Origin: Arthrobacter sp. efr-133-R2A-120
Lineage (GTDB): Bacteria; Actinomycetota; Actinomycetes; Actinomycetales; Micrococcaceae
Assembly: GCF_030209835.1 (NCBI RefSeq)
Contig: NZ_JARVRF010000005.1
Span: 1-64,000 of the forward strand
Reading direction: 5' to 3'
DNA length: 64,000 nt
Numbering within the stretch: position 1 is the first letter of the stretch; every line of letters begins with the position of its first letter. A program made the translations under genes and the position numbers. Positions 8,319-17,466 of this stretch are shown here, in pieces. The notes below the pieces were generated by a model. That model was not told the DNA's origin. It saw nothing but the letters and a program-made list of their open reading frames with translations, and made no database searches.

Positions 8319-9098
8319 TCACCCCACGGGACGCAGCGTCCTGCAGACCTCCACGAAAGCCTTGAACGGGGCGAGTCGTTCCTCGTCGGGCAGCTGCGAG
8401 GCCTCGGGATGCCATTGCACGGATGCCACCCAGCGCTGCGGGTCCTCGAGGGCCTCCACGGTCCCGTCCTCCGCGACCGCCGTGACCACCAAGCCATCGC
8501 CTACCCGCGCCACGGCTTGGTGATGTCCCGAAGCAATCCGCACCGAGTTCCGTGAGCCATAGAGGCGAGCGACCTTTGAATGCGGTGAAAGTTCGACGTC
8601 GTGCCACGCCCAGGCACTTAGCTCACCTTCCGCCGGGGTCAGGCCGTTATGCTCCACCAGTGAGGGATGCATGTCCTGGATGAGCGTCCCGCCGTAGACC
8701 ACGTTGAGGAGCTGGTGGCCGCGGCAGATGCCGAGGGTGGGTAAACCGGCGTCGAGCGATCCACGGGCGACCGCCAGGTCCAATCGATCCTGGTCAGGGT
8801 TGACGTCGTAGCAGGCTTCAGTCGCTTCTTCGCCGTAGAGTCGCGGATCCAGGTCACCGCCGCCGGGCAGCAGGACCCCGTTGAGGGAACGGAGCTCGGC
8901 GGCCAGCTGGCCGGCTTCGTCGGTGAAGGAGGCGTCCAGCAGTACGGGCTCCGCGCCGGCGTCGCGCACCAGTTCGACGATGAAGTCGAAGAGTTCATTC
9001 GCCTCTCCCACGCGGGCATCCGCGTCTTCGGAGCTGCTGAGGCGGACGGGAATACCGATCCGGGGCCGGACGCTGCTCTGCTGTTCGGAAGTCTGCAT
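8319..9098 (-). CDS. Class I glutamine amidotransferase / gamma-glutamyl-GABA hydrolase-like (peptidase C26)
   Basis: A 259-residue PuuD-like hydrolase. The nucleophile elbow GICRGHQLLNV carries the catalytic Cys, and WHPEASQ near the C-terminus carries the His-Glu pair. The start at 9098 is chosen because it precedes the conserved RIGIPVRLS strand and avoids overlapping the divergent gene at 9162; the ribosome-binding site is poor. The family removes gamma-glutamyl groups from polyamine or ethanolamine adducts. No glutamyl ligase is nearby, so the substrate is open. Confidence 0.85.
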   Translation of the reverse strand: MQTSEQQSSVRPRIGIPVRLSSSEDADARVGEANELFDFIVELVRDAGAEPVLLDASFTDEAGQLAAELRSLNGVLLPGGGDLDPRLYGEEATEACYDVNPDQDRLDLAVARGSLDAGLPTLGICRGHQLLNVVYGGTLIQDMHPSLVEHNGLTPAEGELSAWAWHDVELSPHSKVARLYGSRNSVRIASGHHQAVARVGDGLVVTAVAEDGTVEALEDPQRWVASVQWHPEASQLPDEERLAPFKAFVEVCRTLRPVG

Positions 9099-9161
9099 GC
9101 TCCATGATGCACTGGCCGGGCGACTCCTGCGCAACGGGAACCGCGGGCTTACGCTGATGCC

Positions 9162-10295
9162 ATGAATCCGTCCCGCGCCCTGACTCCCAGTCCCCGCACG
9201 CTCGACATTGAGAGCGTGGCCCATTTCGACAGGCTTCTGAGCTCCGGTGCCGTGACGATGCACGGATGGCACGCCCAGTCGCTGGACCTGCGGGGCCGAC
9301 GGGCGGACCTACAGCGGCTGGATCCTCAAGGCGCCATCTTTCTGGGGTGCACCTTCGATGACGGGGTCGAGGACTCGCTGCGCAGCCGCGGCGCACTCAT
9401 CTTTCCCAAGCTGCGCGGAGTACCGTTCAACCCGTACCGGGGCAGCCTCTACAGCGCCGCCGAACTGTACGAGGACATCGACTCCACGGAGTACGAAGCC
9501 ACCCTGGACGCCCAGGTCTACCACTGGAGCATCATGCCGGGGCAACGGACCAGCTTGGACGCCACCCTCGCCGCCGCGCTGCACGACCACGCCATCGGGG
9601 ATGCCTTGGACGAGCTCTTGGGCAACGGGGATTTCGCGGGGAACAAGATTGTGGGAGTCATGGGCGGGCACGTCGCGCAACGCGGAACCACGGACTTCCA
9701 CGACGCCGCGCGCCTGGGCAGGCTCTTGGCCTTGTCCGGCTTCACGGTGGCCACCGGGGGAGGCCCGGGCGCCATGGAAGCCGCCAATTTCGGCGCCTAC
9801 TTGAGCGGCCTGCCCGACGCCGACTTCGCCGTCGCGCTGAAATCGCTCGCGGCGGTGCCGGGTTTCCGCCCCTCGGTGACGGCCTGGGCGCGGGCGGCGG
9901 CCGCCGTCGTCGGGCACCATCCGCGCGGAACGACGTCGCTGGGCATCCCCACGTGGTTCTACGGGCACGAGCCACCCAACCTCTTCGCCACCCACATCGC
10001 CAAGTACTTCGCCAACTCCATGCGCGAAGCGATCCTGCTGGAACTGTGCAACGGCGGGATCGTGTTCCTCCCGGGCTCAGCCGGCACTGTGCAGGAAATC
10101 TTCCAGGACGCGTGCGAGAACTTCTACGGCGCCCCGGAAACCGTCACGCCCATGGTGCTCGTGGGGCGCGACCACTGGGAGCACAAGTATCCCGCGTGGC
10201 CCATGTTGCAGAGCCTTGCTGCCGGGAAAGTGATGGAGGGCCGGATCTTCCTGGTGGACAGCGTCGAGGAAGCGCTCGCCGTCGTCGCGGGCTAA
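9162..10295 (+). CDS. LOG-family Rossmann-fold nucleotide-binding protein
   Basis: A 377-residue protein whose C-terminal half (about 165-370) has the LOG (lysine decarboxylase-like) fold: VGVMGGH, then ATGGGPGAMEAAN, then a degenerate PGGxGTxxE motif read as LPGSAGTVQE. Family members release cytokinin-type bases from nucleoside 5'-monophosphates by phosphoribohydrolysis. The extra N-terminal 150 residues and the altered PGS motif place it in a larger, less characterised subgroup. It is divergent from the amidotransferase with 63 bp between starts. Confidence 0.8.
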   Translation: MNPSRALTPSPRTLDIESVAHFDRLLSSGAVTMHGWHAQSLDLRGRRADLQRLDPQGAIFLGCTFDDGVEDSLRSRGALIFPKLRGVPFNPYRGSLYSAAELYEDIDSTEYEATLDAQVYHWSIMPGQRTSLDATLAAALHDHAIGDALDELLGNGDFAGNKIVGVMGGHVAQRGTTDFHDAARLGRLLALSGFTVATGGGPGAMEAANFGAYLSGLPDADFAVALKSLAAVPGFRPSVTAWARAAAAVVGHHPRGTTSLGIPTWFYGHEPPNLFATHIAKYFANSMREAILLELCNGGIVFLPGSAGTVQEIFQDACENFYGAPETVTPMVLVGRDHWEHKYPAWPMLQSLAAGKVMEGRIFLVDSVEEALAVVAG

Positions 10296-10318
10296 CTGCG
10301 TGGGTTCCGCCCGGCCGG

Positions 10319-10374
10319 CCCAACTGACTCGCATTTGTTGTCCTTATGGCGGCTCAAAACGACAACTGCGTGGG
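10319..10374. repeat. Dispersed palindromic element, copy B (degenerate)
   Basis: Shares the CCCAACTGACTCGCA left arm and GGCTCAAAACGACAA core of the other copies, but the right arm is shortened and one stem pair is lost (GTTGTC 10337-10342 against GACAAC 10361-10366 still pairs). It lies between the convergent LOG-family and IclR genes. Confidence 0.65.
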
Positions 10375-10451
10375 CCCCTGCCTGAGCCTGCGAAGGCTGG
10401 GAGCCGGTGGGGACTTGCGAGGCGAGGGTCGCGGTGGGGACTACTTGGGAG

Positions 10452-11291
10452 TTAGCGCGGGGCGCGGCCGCCCAGGCGCGTCGTGATTTTGCGGGCTGCG
10501 TCTTGGCATGCCTCGCCGAGGCTGGCGAGCGTGTCCTGCGAGACCCGGAACTTTGGCGCTGGGATCAGGACGGAGGCCACGATGTCTCCGCGGTGGTCAA
10601 AGACGGGGGAGGCGACGCCGACTTCTTCAATTGATGTTTCGCCGAAATTGAAGGCCCAGCCCCGGGTTACGGACTCCTGCAGCCGAAGTAGGTAGGCCTC
10701 GAGTGCTTCCTCGTCGAGCCCGGGCAATGTAATGGAGCCGCTGCGGAGGAGCTTGCGGACACGGTCGGCGTCTTCGGCGGCAAGGAAGACCTGTACCGAA
10801 GAGCTGAGCGCCTCGTTGTAGCGGGCACCCAACGGTGCGAGGTGCTTGACCTGGTGTCGGCTGGCGATTTGCTCCACGCACATGGATTCGCTCCCGTTCC
10901 ACACCATGAGCGCGCTCGTCTCGCCGGTCCGTTCGCTCAGTTCGCGCAGCACGGGATAGGCCACCCGGCGCTCCTCCAGTTCGGCGAGGAGCGGGCCGGC
11001 AAGGGCGATCATCCCCAGGCCGAGCCGGAAGCGGCGGGACTCGGGGTCGCGTTCCACCAGGTGTTCTTGTTCGAAGGTCGCCAGGGTCCGGGACACGGTG
11101 CTCTTGTGCAAGCCGATCCTGCCGGCGATCTCGGTGACTCCCAGCAAGGGTTCCTCGGCGGTGAAGCTGCGGAGCACGGCAATGGCGTTCTCGAGTACCG
11201 AAGCGCCTTTGGAATCGCCGTTGGCCGGGGTGTCGCTGATGGTTGTACGCGGTTCTGCACGCCGTTCTGCACGCGGTTCTGCTGGGGTCAT
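10452..11291 (-). CDS. IclR family transcriptional regulator (probable regulator of creatine use)
   Basis: A 279-residue regulator. The N-terminal winged helix carries ENAIAVLRSFT, then GVTEIAGRIGLHKSTVSRTLATFE, and the effector-binding domain runs to the C-terminus. The ATG at 11291 is preferred; a GTG nine bases further upstream is also in frame. The first residues are encoded by three 12-bp repeats at 11247-11282 (consensus acgcGgttctgc), which give an AEPR/AERR/AEPR tail. It follows creatinase and a transporter on the same strand, so it probably governs that unit. Effector unknown. Confidence 0.87.
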   Translation of the reverse strand: MTPAEPRAERRAEPRTTISDTPANGDSKGASVLENAIAVLRSFTAEEPLLGVTEIAGRIGLHKSTVSRTLATFEQEHLVERDPESRRFRLGLGMIALAGPLLAELEERRVAYPVLRELSERTGETSALMVWNGSESMCVEQIASRHQVKHLAPLGARYNEALSSSVQVFLAAEDADRVRKLLRSGSITLPGLDEEALEAYLLRLQESVTRGWAFNFGETSIEEVGVASPVFDHRGDIVASVLIPAPKFRVSQDTLASLGEACQDAARKITTRLGGRAPR

Positions 11292-11314
11292 GATGGTCAC
11301 TATATGGCTCTTTT

Positions 11315-11401
11315 AATGGGGACATGCCCAACCTTGGCCTACAGCAATGAGCATATGGGTCATATGTCCATTGCTCGGGCGCAAGGCAGGGCATGTCCAT
11401 T
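11315..11401. promoter_or_regulatory. Nested inverted repeats upstream of the IclR gene
   Basis: Outer arms AATGGGGACATGCCC (11315-11329) and GGGCATGTCCATT (11389-11401) enclose inner arms AGCAATG (11343-11349) and CATTGCT (11369-11375), with two CATATG hexamers (11352-11357, 11361-11366) between them. This fits a two-site operator or a leader hairpin between the creatinase stop and the IclR start. Confidence 0.45.
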
Positions 11402-11412
11402 GGAGGTGGGTG

Positions 11413-12669
11413 CTAGGCGCCGATGATGTTGTATTCCGGGCCGAAGGGGAATTTGGTGATGTTCTCGGCACCGTCTTCACCGACCACCAGGATGTCGTGT
11501 TCCCGGTACCCGCCGGCACCCGCCTGGCCATCGAGGACCGTGATCATCGGCTCCATGGAGACCACCATTCCTGGCTCCAGGACCGTGTCGATGTCTTCGC
11601 GCAGCTCCAGTCCGGCTTCACGTCCGTAGTAGTGCGAGAGGACGCCGAAGGAGTGTCCGTAGCCAAAGGTGCGGTTGGCGAGCAGTCCATGCGCAACATA
11701 GATCTCGTTCAGCTCGGCCGCGATGTCCTTGCAGACTGCCCCGGGCTTGATGAGTTCCAGTCCGCGCTTGTGGACCTCCACGTTGATGTTCCACAGTTCC
11801 AGGGAGCGCGCATCGGGTTCGCCGTAGAACAGTGTCCGCTCCAGGGCCGTGTAGTAGCCCGAGGTCATGGGGAAGCAGTTCAGTGACAGGATGTCGTGTT
11901 CCTGGATCTTGCGGGTGGTTGCCCAGTTGTGGGCGCCGTCGGTGTTGATGCCGGACTGGAACCACACCCAGGTGTCGCGGATCTCGGAGTCCGGGAACGT
12001 CCGGGCTATCTCGTGGACCATGGCTTCGGTGCCGATCAGGGCGACCTCGTACTCAGTGATCCCTGCAGTGATGGCGTTGCGGATGGCCTCGCCGCCGAGG
12101 TCGCCGATCCGGGCGCCGTGCTTGATGACCTCGATTTCCTCGGAAGACTTGATCATGCGCTGGCGCATGGCGGCCTGGGCCACATCCACAAGCGTCGCGC
12201 CGGAGAAGGCGGCTTGGATCTTGTTGCGGTTGTCCAGCGGAAGGGAATCGTCCTCAACACCCAGACGGCGGACGGTGATCCCGCGGGTTCGCAGCACTTC
12301 CTGGATGCCGAAGATGTAGTTGTCCCGGCGCCAGTCGGTGTAGACAAGGTTGTCCCCGTAGCTGCGGCGCCACGGCATTCCGGCGTCGATGTTGGCGGTA
12401 ACGGTGACGGTGTCCTCGGCCGTGACCACCATGGCGTAGGAACGGCCGAAGTAGGTGAACAGGAAGTCGGAGTAGTACTTGATGGAGTGGTAGCTGGTCA
12501 GGACAACGGCGTCCAGATCCTTCTCGGCCATGATCCGGCGAAGACCCGCGAGGCGTCGTTCAAACTCTGTGTCGGAGAACGTCAGGGAGACTTTCTCTCC
12601 GTTGTTGAGGACCTTGAGGCGTTCAAGCTTGGCGACATCGCTGACGGCTTCATTCTCGGTGATGGTCAT
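11413..12669 (-). CDS. Creatinase (creatine amidinohydrolase, EC 3.5.3.3)
   Basis: A 418-residue M24-fold enzyme that hydrolyses creatine to sarcosine and urea. Long stretches match the Pseudomonas creatinase I know: TSYHSIKYYSDFLFTYFGR, DTWVWFQSGINTDGAHN, ILSLNCFPM.SGYYTALERT, TFGYGHSFG.LSHYYGREAG and the C-terminal AGGYREHDIL with ENITKFP. The ATG at 12669 is preceded by aaaggaa and matches the creatinase N-terminus, so the much longer open frame upstream is spurious. It lies 32 bp after the transporter gene. Its product enters the sox pathway encoded further along the window. Confidence 0.95.
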   Translation of the reverse strand: MTITENEAVSDVAKLERLKVLNNGEKVSLTFSDTEFERRLAGLRRIMAEKDLDAVVLTSYHSIKYYSDFLFTYFGRSYAMVVTAEDTVTVTANIDAGMPWRRSYGDNLVYTDWRRDNYIFGIQEVLRTRGITVRRLGVEDDSLPLDNRNKIQAAFSGATLVDVAQAAMRQRMIKSSEEIEVIKHGARIGDLGGEAIRNAITAGITEYEVALIGTEAMVHEIARTFPDSEIRDTWVWFQSGINTDGAHNWATTRKIQEHDILSLNCFPMTSGYYTALERTLFYGEPDARSLELWNINVEVHKRGLELIKPGAVCKDIAAELNEIYVAHGLLANRTFGYGHSFGVLSHYYGREAGLELREDIDTVLEPGMVVSMEPMITVLDGQAGAGGYREHDILVVGEDGAENITKFPFGPEYNIIGA

Positions 12670-12701
12670 GGGTGGTGTTCCTTTCAATGGGTGGGTTGTT
12701 T

Positions 12702-14108
12702 TCAGTCCTGCTGCAGGGGCTTCTTGGAAGTCTCTACGGCGAAGAGGACCGCGATGAGGGAAATTATGGAGGCTGCCACGAGGTACCAGCCGGGGGCCAG
12801 CTGGTTGTGGGTCAGGCCGATGAGGAGTGTTGCCATGAAAGGGGCGGTGCCGCCGAACAGGGCGTTGGAGAGATTGAAGCTGACGGCGAAGCCGCTGTAG
12901 CGGACCCTCGTGGGGAAGAGCTCGGCAAGGAAGCTGGGCAGGGTGCCGTCGTTGAGCGTGAGCATGGCGCCCAGCAGGATCTGGACCAGGACAATGACCA
13001 GGAAGTTGCCGGTGTCGAGGAGCATGAACGCGGGAACGGTCAGCACCACGAACAGCACGGAAGCCGTGATGAGCATGCGCTTCCGGCCGAACCTGTCCGA
13101 GGCGATACCCGTCAGGAAGATGAATCCGATGTAGCTGACGAGGGCAATCGTGGTGGCCAGGAACGATTCGGCCGCACCGAAATGAAGCTCCTCGGAAAGG
13201 TACGTCGGCATGTAGCTGAGGATCACGTAGAAGCCGACGGCGTTGAGCAGCACCGCGCCCGTCGCGATGATCAGCTGCTTGCGGTACGTCTTGAACATCG
13301 CGAAGGCCGGAGCCTTCACCGCGGTGTCCTTCGCGGCCATTTCTCGGAAGGCCGGGGTGTCCTCGAGCTTGGTACGGATGTAGCGGCCAATCAGGCCCAT
13401 CGGGGCGGCCAGGAGGAAGGGCAAGCGCCAGCCCCATTCGCCGAGCTGCTCCGCGCTCAGTACCGTGCTGAGCAGTGCCGCCAGCAGGGAACCGAGCAGC
13501 AGGCCTGCCGCCGTGCTGGCAGGTACGACGGCGGCATAGAGTCCGCGCCGATTGGCCGGCGCGTATTCCACCAGGAAGGCTGAGGCACCTGCGTATTCGC
13601 CGGCGGCCGAGAAGCCCTGGACAACCCGGACGAGCAGCAGGAGGACCGGCGCCATGACGCCGATGGTGTTGTAGCCGGGGATGAGGGCGATGCAGAACGT
13701 AGCCACGGACATGAGCACGATCGAGAGGGAGAGCGCTTGTTTGCGTCCGAGCCGGTCACCGATGTGGCCCCAGATGAATCCGCCCAATGGACGGACAAAG
13801 AAGGAGACGGCGAAGACGCCAAACGTTGCCAGCAGTGCGGTCTGCCGGTCCGATGCGGGGAAGAAGACGGTCGAGATGATCCCGGCAAGGTAGCCGTAGA
13901 CGGCGTAGTCGAACCATTCGACGAAGTTGCCGATGAAGCTTGCAGTGATAACGCGGCGGCGGGTGTCTTTGCTGACTGTGTGGCTAGCCGTTGGCTTTGA
14001 CGGGCCGCCCGGGGTGGCTGCCGCATCGGGAAGGTCGCCGGACCCGCCTTTGGATCCGGGACTGGCGTTTCCCTGGATTGCTGCCACGGAGGATGTTTCG
14101 TTTTTCAT
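12702..14108 (-). CDS. MFS transporter, metabolite:H+ symporter type (probable creatine or related uptake)
   Basis: A 468-residue permease with 12 hydrophobic segments. Typical MHS-family signatures are GNFVEWFDYAVYGYLAG, FFVRPLGGFIWGHIGDRLGRK and the second-half equivalent SDRFGRKRMLI. An ATG at 14108 with ggtgga just upstream is preferred over an in-frame TTG at 14141. It is immediately upstream of creatinase, so creatine, creatinine or a betaine-like compound is the likely cargo. A Ser/Gly/Pro-rich stretch precedes the first helix. Two GCAAC-N3-GTTGC palindromes lie in its promoter region. Confidence 0.87.
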   Translation of the reverse strand: MKNETSSVAAIQGNASPGSKGGSGDLPDAAATPGGPSKPTASHTVSKDTRRRVITASFIGNFVEWFDYAVYGYLAGIISTVFFPASDRQTALLATFGVFAVSFFVRPLGGFIWGHIGDRLGRKQALSLSIVLMSVATFCIALIPGYNTIGVMAPVLLLLVRVVQGFSAAGEYAGASAFLVEYAPANRRGLYAAVVPASTAAGLLLGSLLAALLSTVLSAEQLGEWGWRLPFLLAAPMGLIGRYIRTKLEDTPAFREMAAKDTAVKAPAFAMFKTYRKQLIIATGAVLLNAVGFYVILSYMPTYLSEELHFGAAESFLATTIALVSYIGFIFLTGIASDRFGRKRMLITASVLFVVLTVPAFMLLDTGNFLVIVLVQILLGAMLTLNDGTLPSFLAELFPTRVRYSGFAVSFNLSNALFGGTAPFMATLLIGLTHNQLAPGWYLVAASIISLIAVLFAVETSKKPLQQD

Positions 14109-14358
14109 GAATCCACCAAGAACTTTTTGGGTTGCATTCAACGCAACGCTGTTGCATCAGAATAGATGTGTTGTGCATCACCGTCAAGAGTCTTCACTCG
14201 CCACCCAACTGACTCGCACTTGTTGTCGTTTTGAGGGCGCTAAACGACAACAAGTGCGAGTCGGTCGGGGGAGGGTGGGGGAAGTGGGGTGCGTTAGTCG
14301 CAACATAGTTGCGTTGAGTGGTGCGAAAGGGGCAGGGCCCGCCCGGTAAAGGAAAAAA
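14109..14358. promoter_or_regulatory. Promoter region of transporter-creatinase unit with two GCAAC-N3-GTTGC operators
   Basis: No gene is seen between 14109 and 14416. Perfect palindromes GCAACgctGTTGC at 14143-14155 and CGCAACataGTTGCG at 14299-14313 share the same half-site and spacing. A further GTTGC half-site lies at 14131-14135. They fit binding sites for an IclR-type regulator; the gene at 10452-11291 is the natural candidate. Palindromic element copy C lies between them. Confidence 0.5.
14204..14270. repeat. Dispersed palindromic element, copy C
   Basis: A perfect 21-bp stem (14211-14231 pairing with 14242-14262) closes a 10-base loop containing GGGCGCT. It lies between two minus-strand units, downstream of the ABC transporter operon and upstream of the transporter-creatinase unit. 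Confidence 0.8.
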
Positions 14359-14393
14359 GAAGCTCCCCGGATCGCAAGGATCCGGGGAGCTTC
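14359..14393 (-). terminator. Intrinsic terminator of the bet/pro operon
   Basis: A perfect 15-bp stem (14359-14373 with 14379-14393) and 5-base loop. On the minus strand it is followed directly by six T residues (complement of 14353-14358). It lies 24 bp beyond the stop of the substrate-binding protein gene. Confidence 0.88.
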
Positions 14394-14416
14394 AGGGGGG
14401 GAGAGGGGTTCAGGGA

Positions 14417-15391
14417 CTATTTGAGCCAGGCTGCCACCACATCGGGGTGGGCATCCACCCATTTCTTGGCGGCGGCGTCCGGCTTCATGCCGCCCTGGAT
14501 ATCCGTTGCGACCGAGTCCTGGTCGGCGTTGGTCCACGAGAAGGCCTTGAGCAGTTTCGCTGCGGGAGAACCGCTGTCCGCAAACTTCTTGGCCATCACT
14601 TTGTTCAGTTTGTAGTCGGGGTAGTCACAGGCGACCTTCTCGGCGTCGGCATCGCAGCCCGGGGTATAGGCGGGCAGGCTGACCTTCTTGAGGGGGACCT
14701 CTGAGAGGAACCATTGCGGTTCGTAGAAGTAGCCCAGCAACGGTGTCTTGTTCTTTTCGGCCGTACGGAACGACTGGATCAGAGCTGCTTCCGAGCCCGA
14801 GAAGACCACTTTGTAGTCGAGGCCAAGGTTCTTGACCAGAGCTTCGTCGTTGGTCACGAAGGCGGGGTCGCCGTCCAGGACCTGGCCTTTGCCGCCTGAT
14901 TCGGAGGTGGCAAAGAGTGAGGCGTACTTGTTCAGGTTCTTGCTGTCCAGGATGTCCGGGTACTTCTGGACCATCCATGGTGGTACGTACCAGCCGATGT
15001 GCCCTTCGTTGCCCGTGGGGCCTGCGTCCACAGCCACTTTTTGGTCCGTGATGTACTGCTTCGTGAGGTCCGCGTGACCCCAGTTCTCGAGGATGACATC
15101 GACTTCACCGGAACCAAAGCCCTGCCAGGAGATCTGCTCCGACAGGTCCTTCTGGACTACTGTGCAACCGAGTTTGTTTTGGGCTACGTAGCTGTAGACG
15201 GCCGCATTTGCCGTGTAACCGACCCACGCGTTGAGGGCGACATTGACGGTTCCGCAGGGCGTATCAGAGGAGCCTGCGGCTGCCGCTTGGTTCACGGAAG
15301 CGCCTCCGCAGCCAGCTAGCAAGAGGGCTGCAGTAACGGTTCCGGCAAGGACGGGAATTGTTCGTTTCAAAAGCTGTCTTGTTCTACTCAT
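14417..15391 (-). CDS. proX: Glycine betaine/choline-type ABC transporter substrate-binding lipoprotein (ProX/OpuAC family)
   Basis: A 324-residue exported binding protein. The signal runs to LLLAGC, with the lipidated Cys near residue 28. The mature part follows the OpuAC pattern: VNVALNAWVGYTANA, VDVILENWGH, WYVPPWMV, LGYFYEPQW and a C-terminal KKWVDAHPDVVAAWL. The ATG at 15391 starts the signal peptide. It lies 38 bp after the permease gene and just before a strong terminator, so it is the last gene of the operon. The betA and betB neighbours point to choline or glycine betaine as ligand; the exact ligand is inferred. Confidence 0.9.
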   Translation of the reverse strand: MSRTRQLLKRTIPVLAGTVTAALLLAGCGGASVNQAAAAGSSDTPCGTVNVALNAWVGYTANAAVYSYVAQNKLGCTVVQKDLSEQISWQGFGSGEVDVILENWGHADLTKQYITDQKVAVDAGPTGNEGHIGWYVPPWMVQKYPDILDSKNLNKYASLFATSESGGKGQVLDGDPAFVTNDEALVKNLGLDYKVVFSGSEAALIQSFRTAEKNKTPLLGYFYEPQWFLSEVPLKKVSLPAYTPGCDADAEKVACDYPDYKLNKVMAKKFADSGSPAAKLLKAFSWTNADQDSVATDIQGGMKPDAAAKKWVDAHPDVVAAWLK

Positions 15392-15429
15392 GGTTGGGGT
15401 CTCCTTGTTGGGGCGGTGAACGGGGAGGA

Positions 15430-17466
15430 CTAGTGCGCGCTCGATTTTGCTGAGCGGATTTTGCGGACCGGGTCGGCTGCCGCAGCTTGGGTGATGCGGT
15501 CCAGCAGGATGCCGAGGAAGACGATGGCCAGGCCGGCGGCGAGGCCCTTGCCGAACAGCGAGCTCTGGACAAAGCCGGCGACGACGTCGTACCCCAGGCC
15601 GCCTGCACCGACCAGTGCTCCGACGACTACCATGGCCAAGACGTAGATCAAGCCTTGGTTTGCGGCGAGGGCCAGGGATTTCCTGGCCATGGGGAGCTGG
15701 ACCTTGGTGATGACCTGCCAAGGGGTTGACCCGCTGGATACCGCAGCCTCCATGACGGTGGGGGAGATCGCTGCGATGCCGTCGGCCGTGATCTTGATGG
15801 CCACAGGCGCTGCATAGATAATTCCGGCGACGATGGCCGTGAACCTCGTTGCGCCGAAAAGGCCTAGGAACGGAACCAAGTAGACGAAGGCAGGCATGGT
15901 CTGGCCCGCATCCAGCATGGGCCGCATGATCTGGTCCACCTTGTTGGACCTTCCCATCGCCACACCGAAGATGATGCCCAGCACCATGACCACGGCCGTG
16001 GCAACAAGGGTGCTGGCCAGGGTGACCATGGCATCGCTCCACAGGCCGAGGTAAATGATCGCGGCCAGGCATGAGGCGGTGACCAGTGCCAGCTTCCAAC
16101 CACCGAGTGCGTAAGCCGCCACGAGGACAACCGCGACGAGGAGGTAGAAAGGGGTGTCGGCCAGAAGGGATTGGAACGGGTTGAGGATTCCGTTGGTCAG
16201 GGCCTCGCGGAACGACACCGTAAACAGGGAGAGATTTGTCTGCAGCCATGCGCTGGCAGCGCCGACTCCGCTGACGATGTCCGGGCCAAAGTTGAGGTTC
16301 TTCGGAAAGGCTGCGGCCCAGAGCATCGTCCGGGAAAGCTGGACCATGACAAGGACAACAACGAGGCTAACAGCGAGCAGGATATACCTGCTCCTGCGCG
16401 ATATCCGGCGCTTGCGGGCTGCCCCGGGTTCGGCCCGGCGGCTGGCGGCCGTGGTGACCCGGTCCAGCACAATGGCCAAGAGGACGATCGACAGGCCGGC
16501 GTTGACTGCTGTACCGACGTCGAGCGATTGCAAGGCACGCACAACCACTTGGCCCAGCCCCGGCGCCGCGATCAGCGCCGCGATGGTGACCATGGACAAA
16601 GCAGCCATGGTGCTTTGGTTGATCCCCATCACGATGGTGCGCCGTGCCAGGGGGAGTTGCAGGGTGAGAAGCCGCTGAAACCCTGTGGTGCCCAAGGAGT
16701 CGGAGGCTTCCCGGGTGTTCTCCGGGATGTTCCGGATTCCGTGTGCCGTCAGTCGGATGAGCGGAGGCACCGCGTAGATCACCGTGGCGATGACCGCGGA
16801 GGCAGGGCCGATCAGGAAGATGAGGGCCAAAGGAGCCAGATAGACGAACGTGGGGAGGATTTGCATGAAGTCGAGGACCGGAGTGATCACTTGGGAAACC
16901 CGGCCCGAGATCCCGGCCAAGACTCCGAGCGGGATGCCGATCAGCAGGCTGAACAGCACGGCTGTGAGGACGAGGGCGAAGGTGTAAGCCGCTTCGGTAA
17001 ACAGCCCCTGGAGGCCGAAGAACGTGAATGCGGCGGCCGTCAGCAATCCCACCCGGGCATTGCCGACCGCAAAGGCGATCCAGCTGAGCAGGCCGACAGT
17101 TCCCAGCCAGCCGATTTCCGGTAGGCGAAGCCCGGTAGAGCTGGCGGCAAAAGTGCTGGTGAAAAGGTTTGCGACTGAATCGACGGCGGAGCGGAAGGGA
17201 GTAAAGACGTACTGGAAAACGGGATTGTCCGCTCGGTTCGATGCGACCCAGGCATTGAATTGGTTGAGCGAACGGTGCAGGTCAGTCAATTCCGATGCCG
17301 GCAGAGTAAGGGTCGATGTGCCGTGCAGGAACAAGAACCCGAGGAGCCAGAGGACTCCGGCGGCACCCAGGAGTACTGCTCGGCGACTCAGCCGCTTGCG
17401 CGGCGGGCGGAGGGCGTTGGCGCTGGTCTGAACCGGGGCCCGGTCACGAACGAGAGTGGACATCAT
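15430..17466 (-). CDS. proW: Fused two-module ABC permease for quaternary amines (ProW-type)
   Basis: A 678-residue inner-membrane protein with two complete permease modules in one chain. Module 1 (about residues 155-350) has the coupling segment [19 protein letters not shown], and module 2 (about 450-660) has [18 protein letters not shown]. Most ProW proteins have one module and form dimers, so this is a tandem fusion. A single N-terminal helix and a periplasmic segment precede module 1. The ATG at 17466 overlaps the ProV stop as ATGA. Confidence 0.9.
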   Translation of the reverse strand: MMSTLVRDRAPVQTSANALRPPRKRLSRRAVLLGAAGVLWLLGFLFLHGTSTLTLPASELTDLHRSLNQFNAWVASNRADNPVFQYVFTPFRSAVDSVANLFTSTFAASSTGLRLPEIGWLGTVGLLSWIAFAVGNARVGLLTAAAFTFFGLQGLFTEAAYTFALVLTAVLFSLLIGIPLGVLAGISGRVSQVITPVLDFMQILPTFVYLAPLALIFLIGPASAVIATVIYAVPPLIRLTAHGIRNIPENTREASDSLGTTGFQRLLTLQLPLARRTIVMGINQSTMAALSMVTIAALIAAPGLGQVVVRALQSLDVGTAVNAGLSIVLLAIVLDRVTTAASRRAEPGAARKRRISRRSRYILLAVSLVVVLVMVQLSRTMLWAAAFPKNLNFGPDIVSGVGAASAWLQTNLSLFTVSFREALTNGILNPFQSLLADTPFYLLVAVVLVAAYALGGWKLALVTASCLAAIIYLGLWSDAMVTLASTLVATAVVMVLGIIFGVAMGRSNKVDQIMRPMLDAGQTMPAFVYLVPFLGLFGATRFTAIVAGIIYAAPVAIKITADGIAAISPTVMEAAVSSGSTPWQVITKVQLPMARKSLALAANQGLIYVLAMVVVGALVGAGGLGYDVVAGFVQSSLFGKGLAAGLAIVFLGILLDRITQAAAADPVRKIRSAKSSAH

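Noticed and set aside
11413-13437. A 674-codon minus frame reaching far upstream of creatinase
   Set aside because: The extra N-terminal part lies inside the transporter gene in another frame and lacks family sense. Creatinase begins at 12669 with its own ribosome-binding site.
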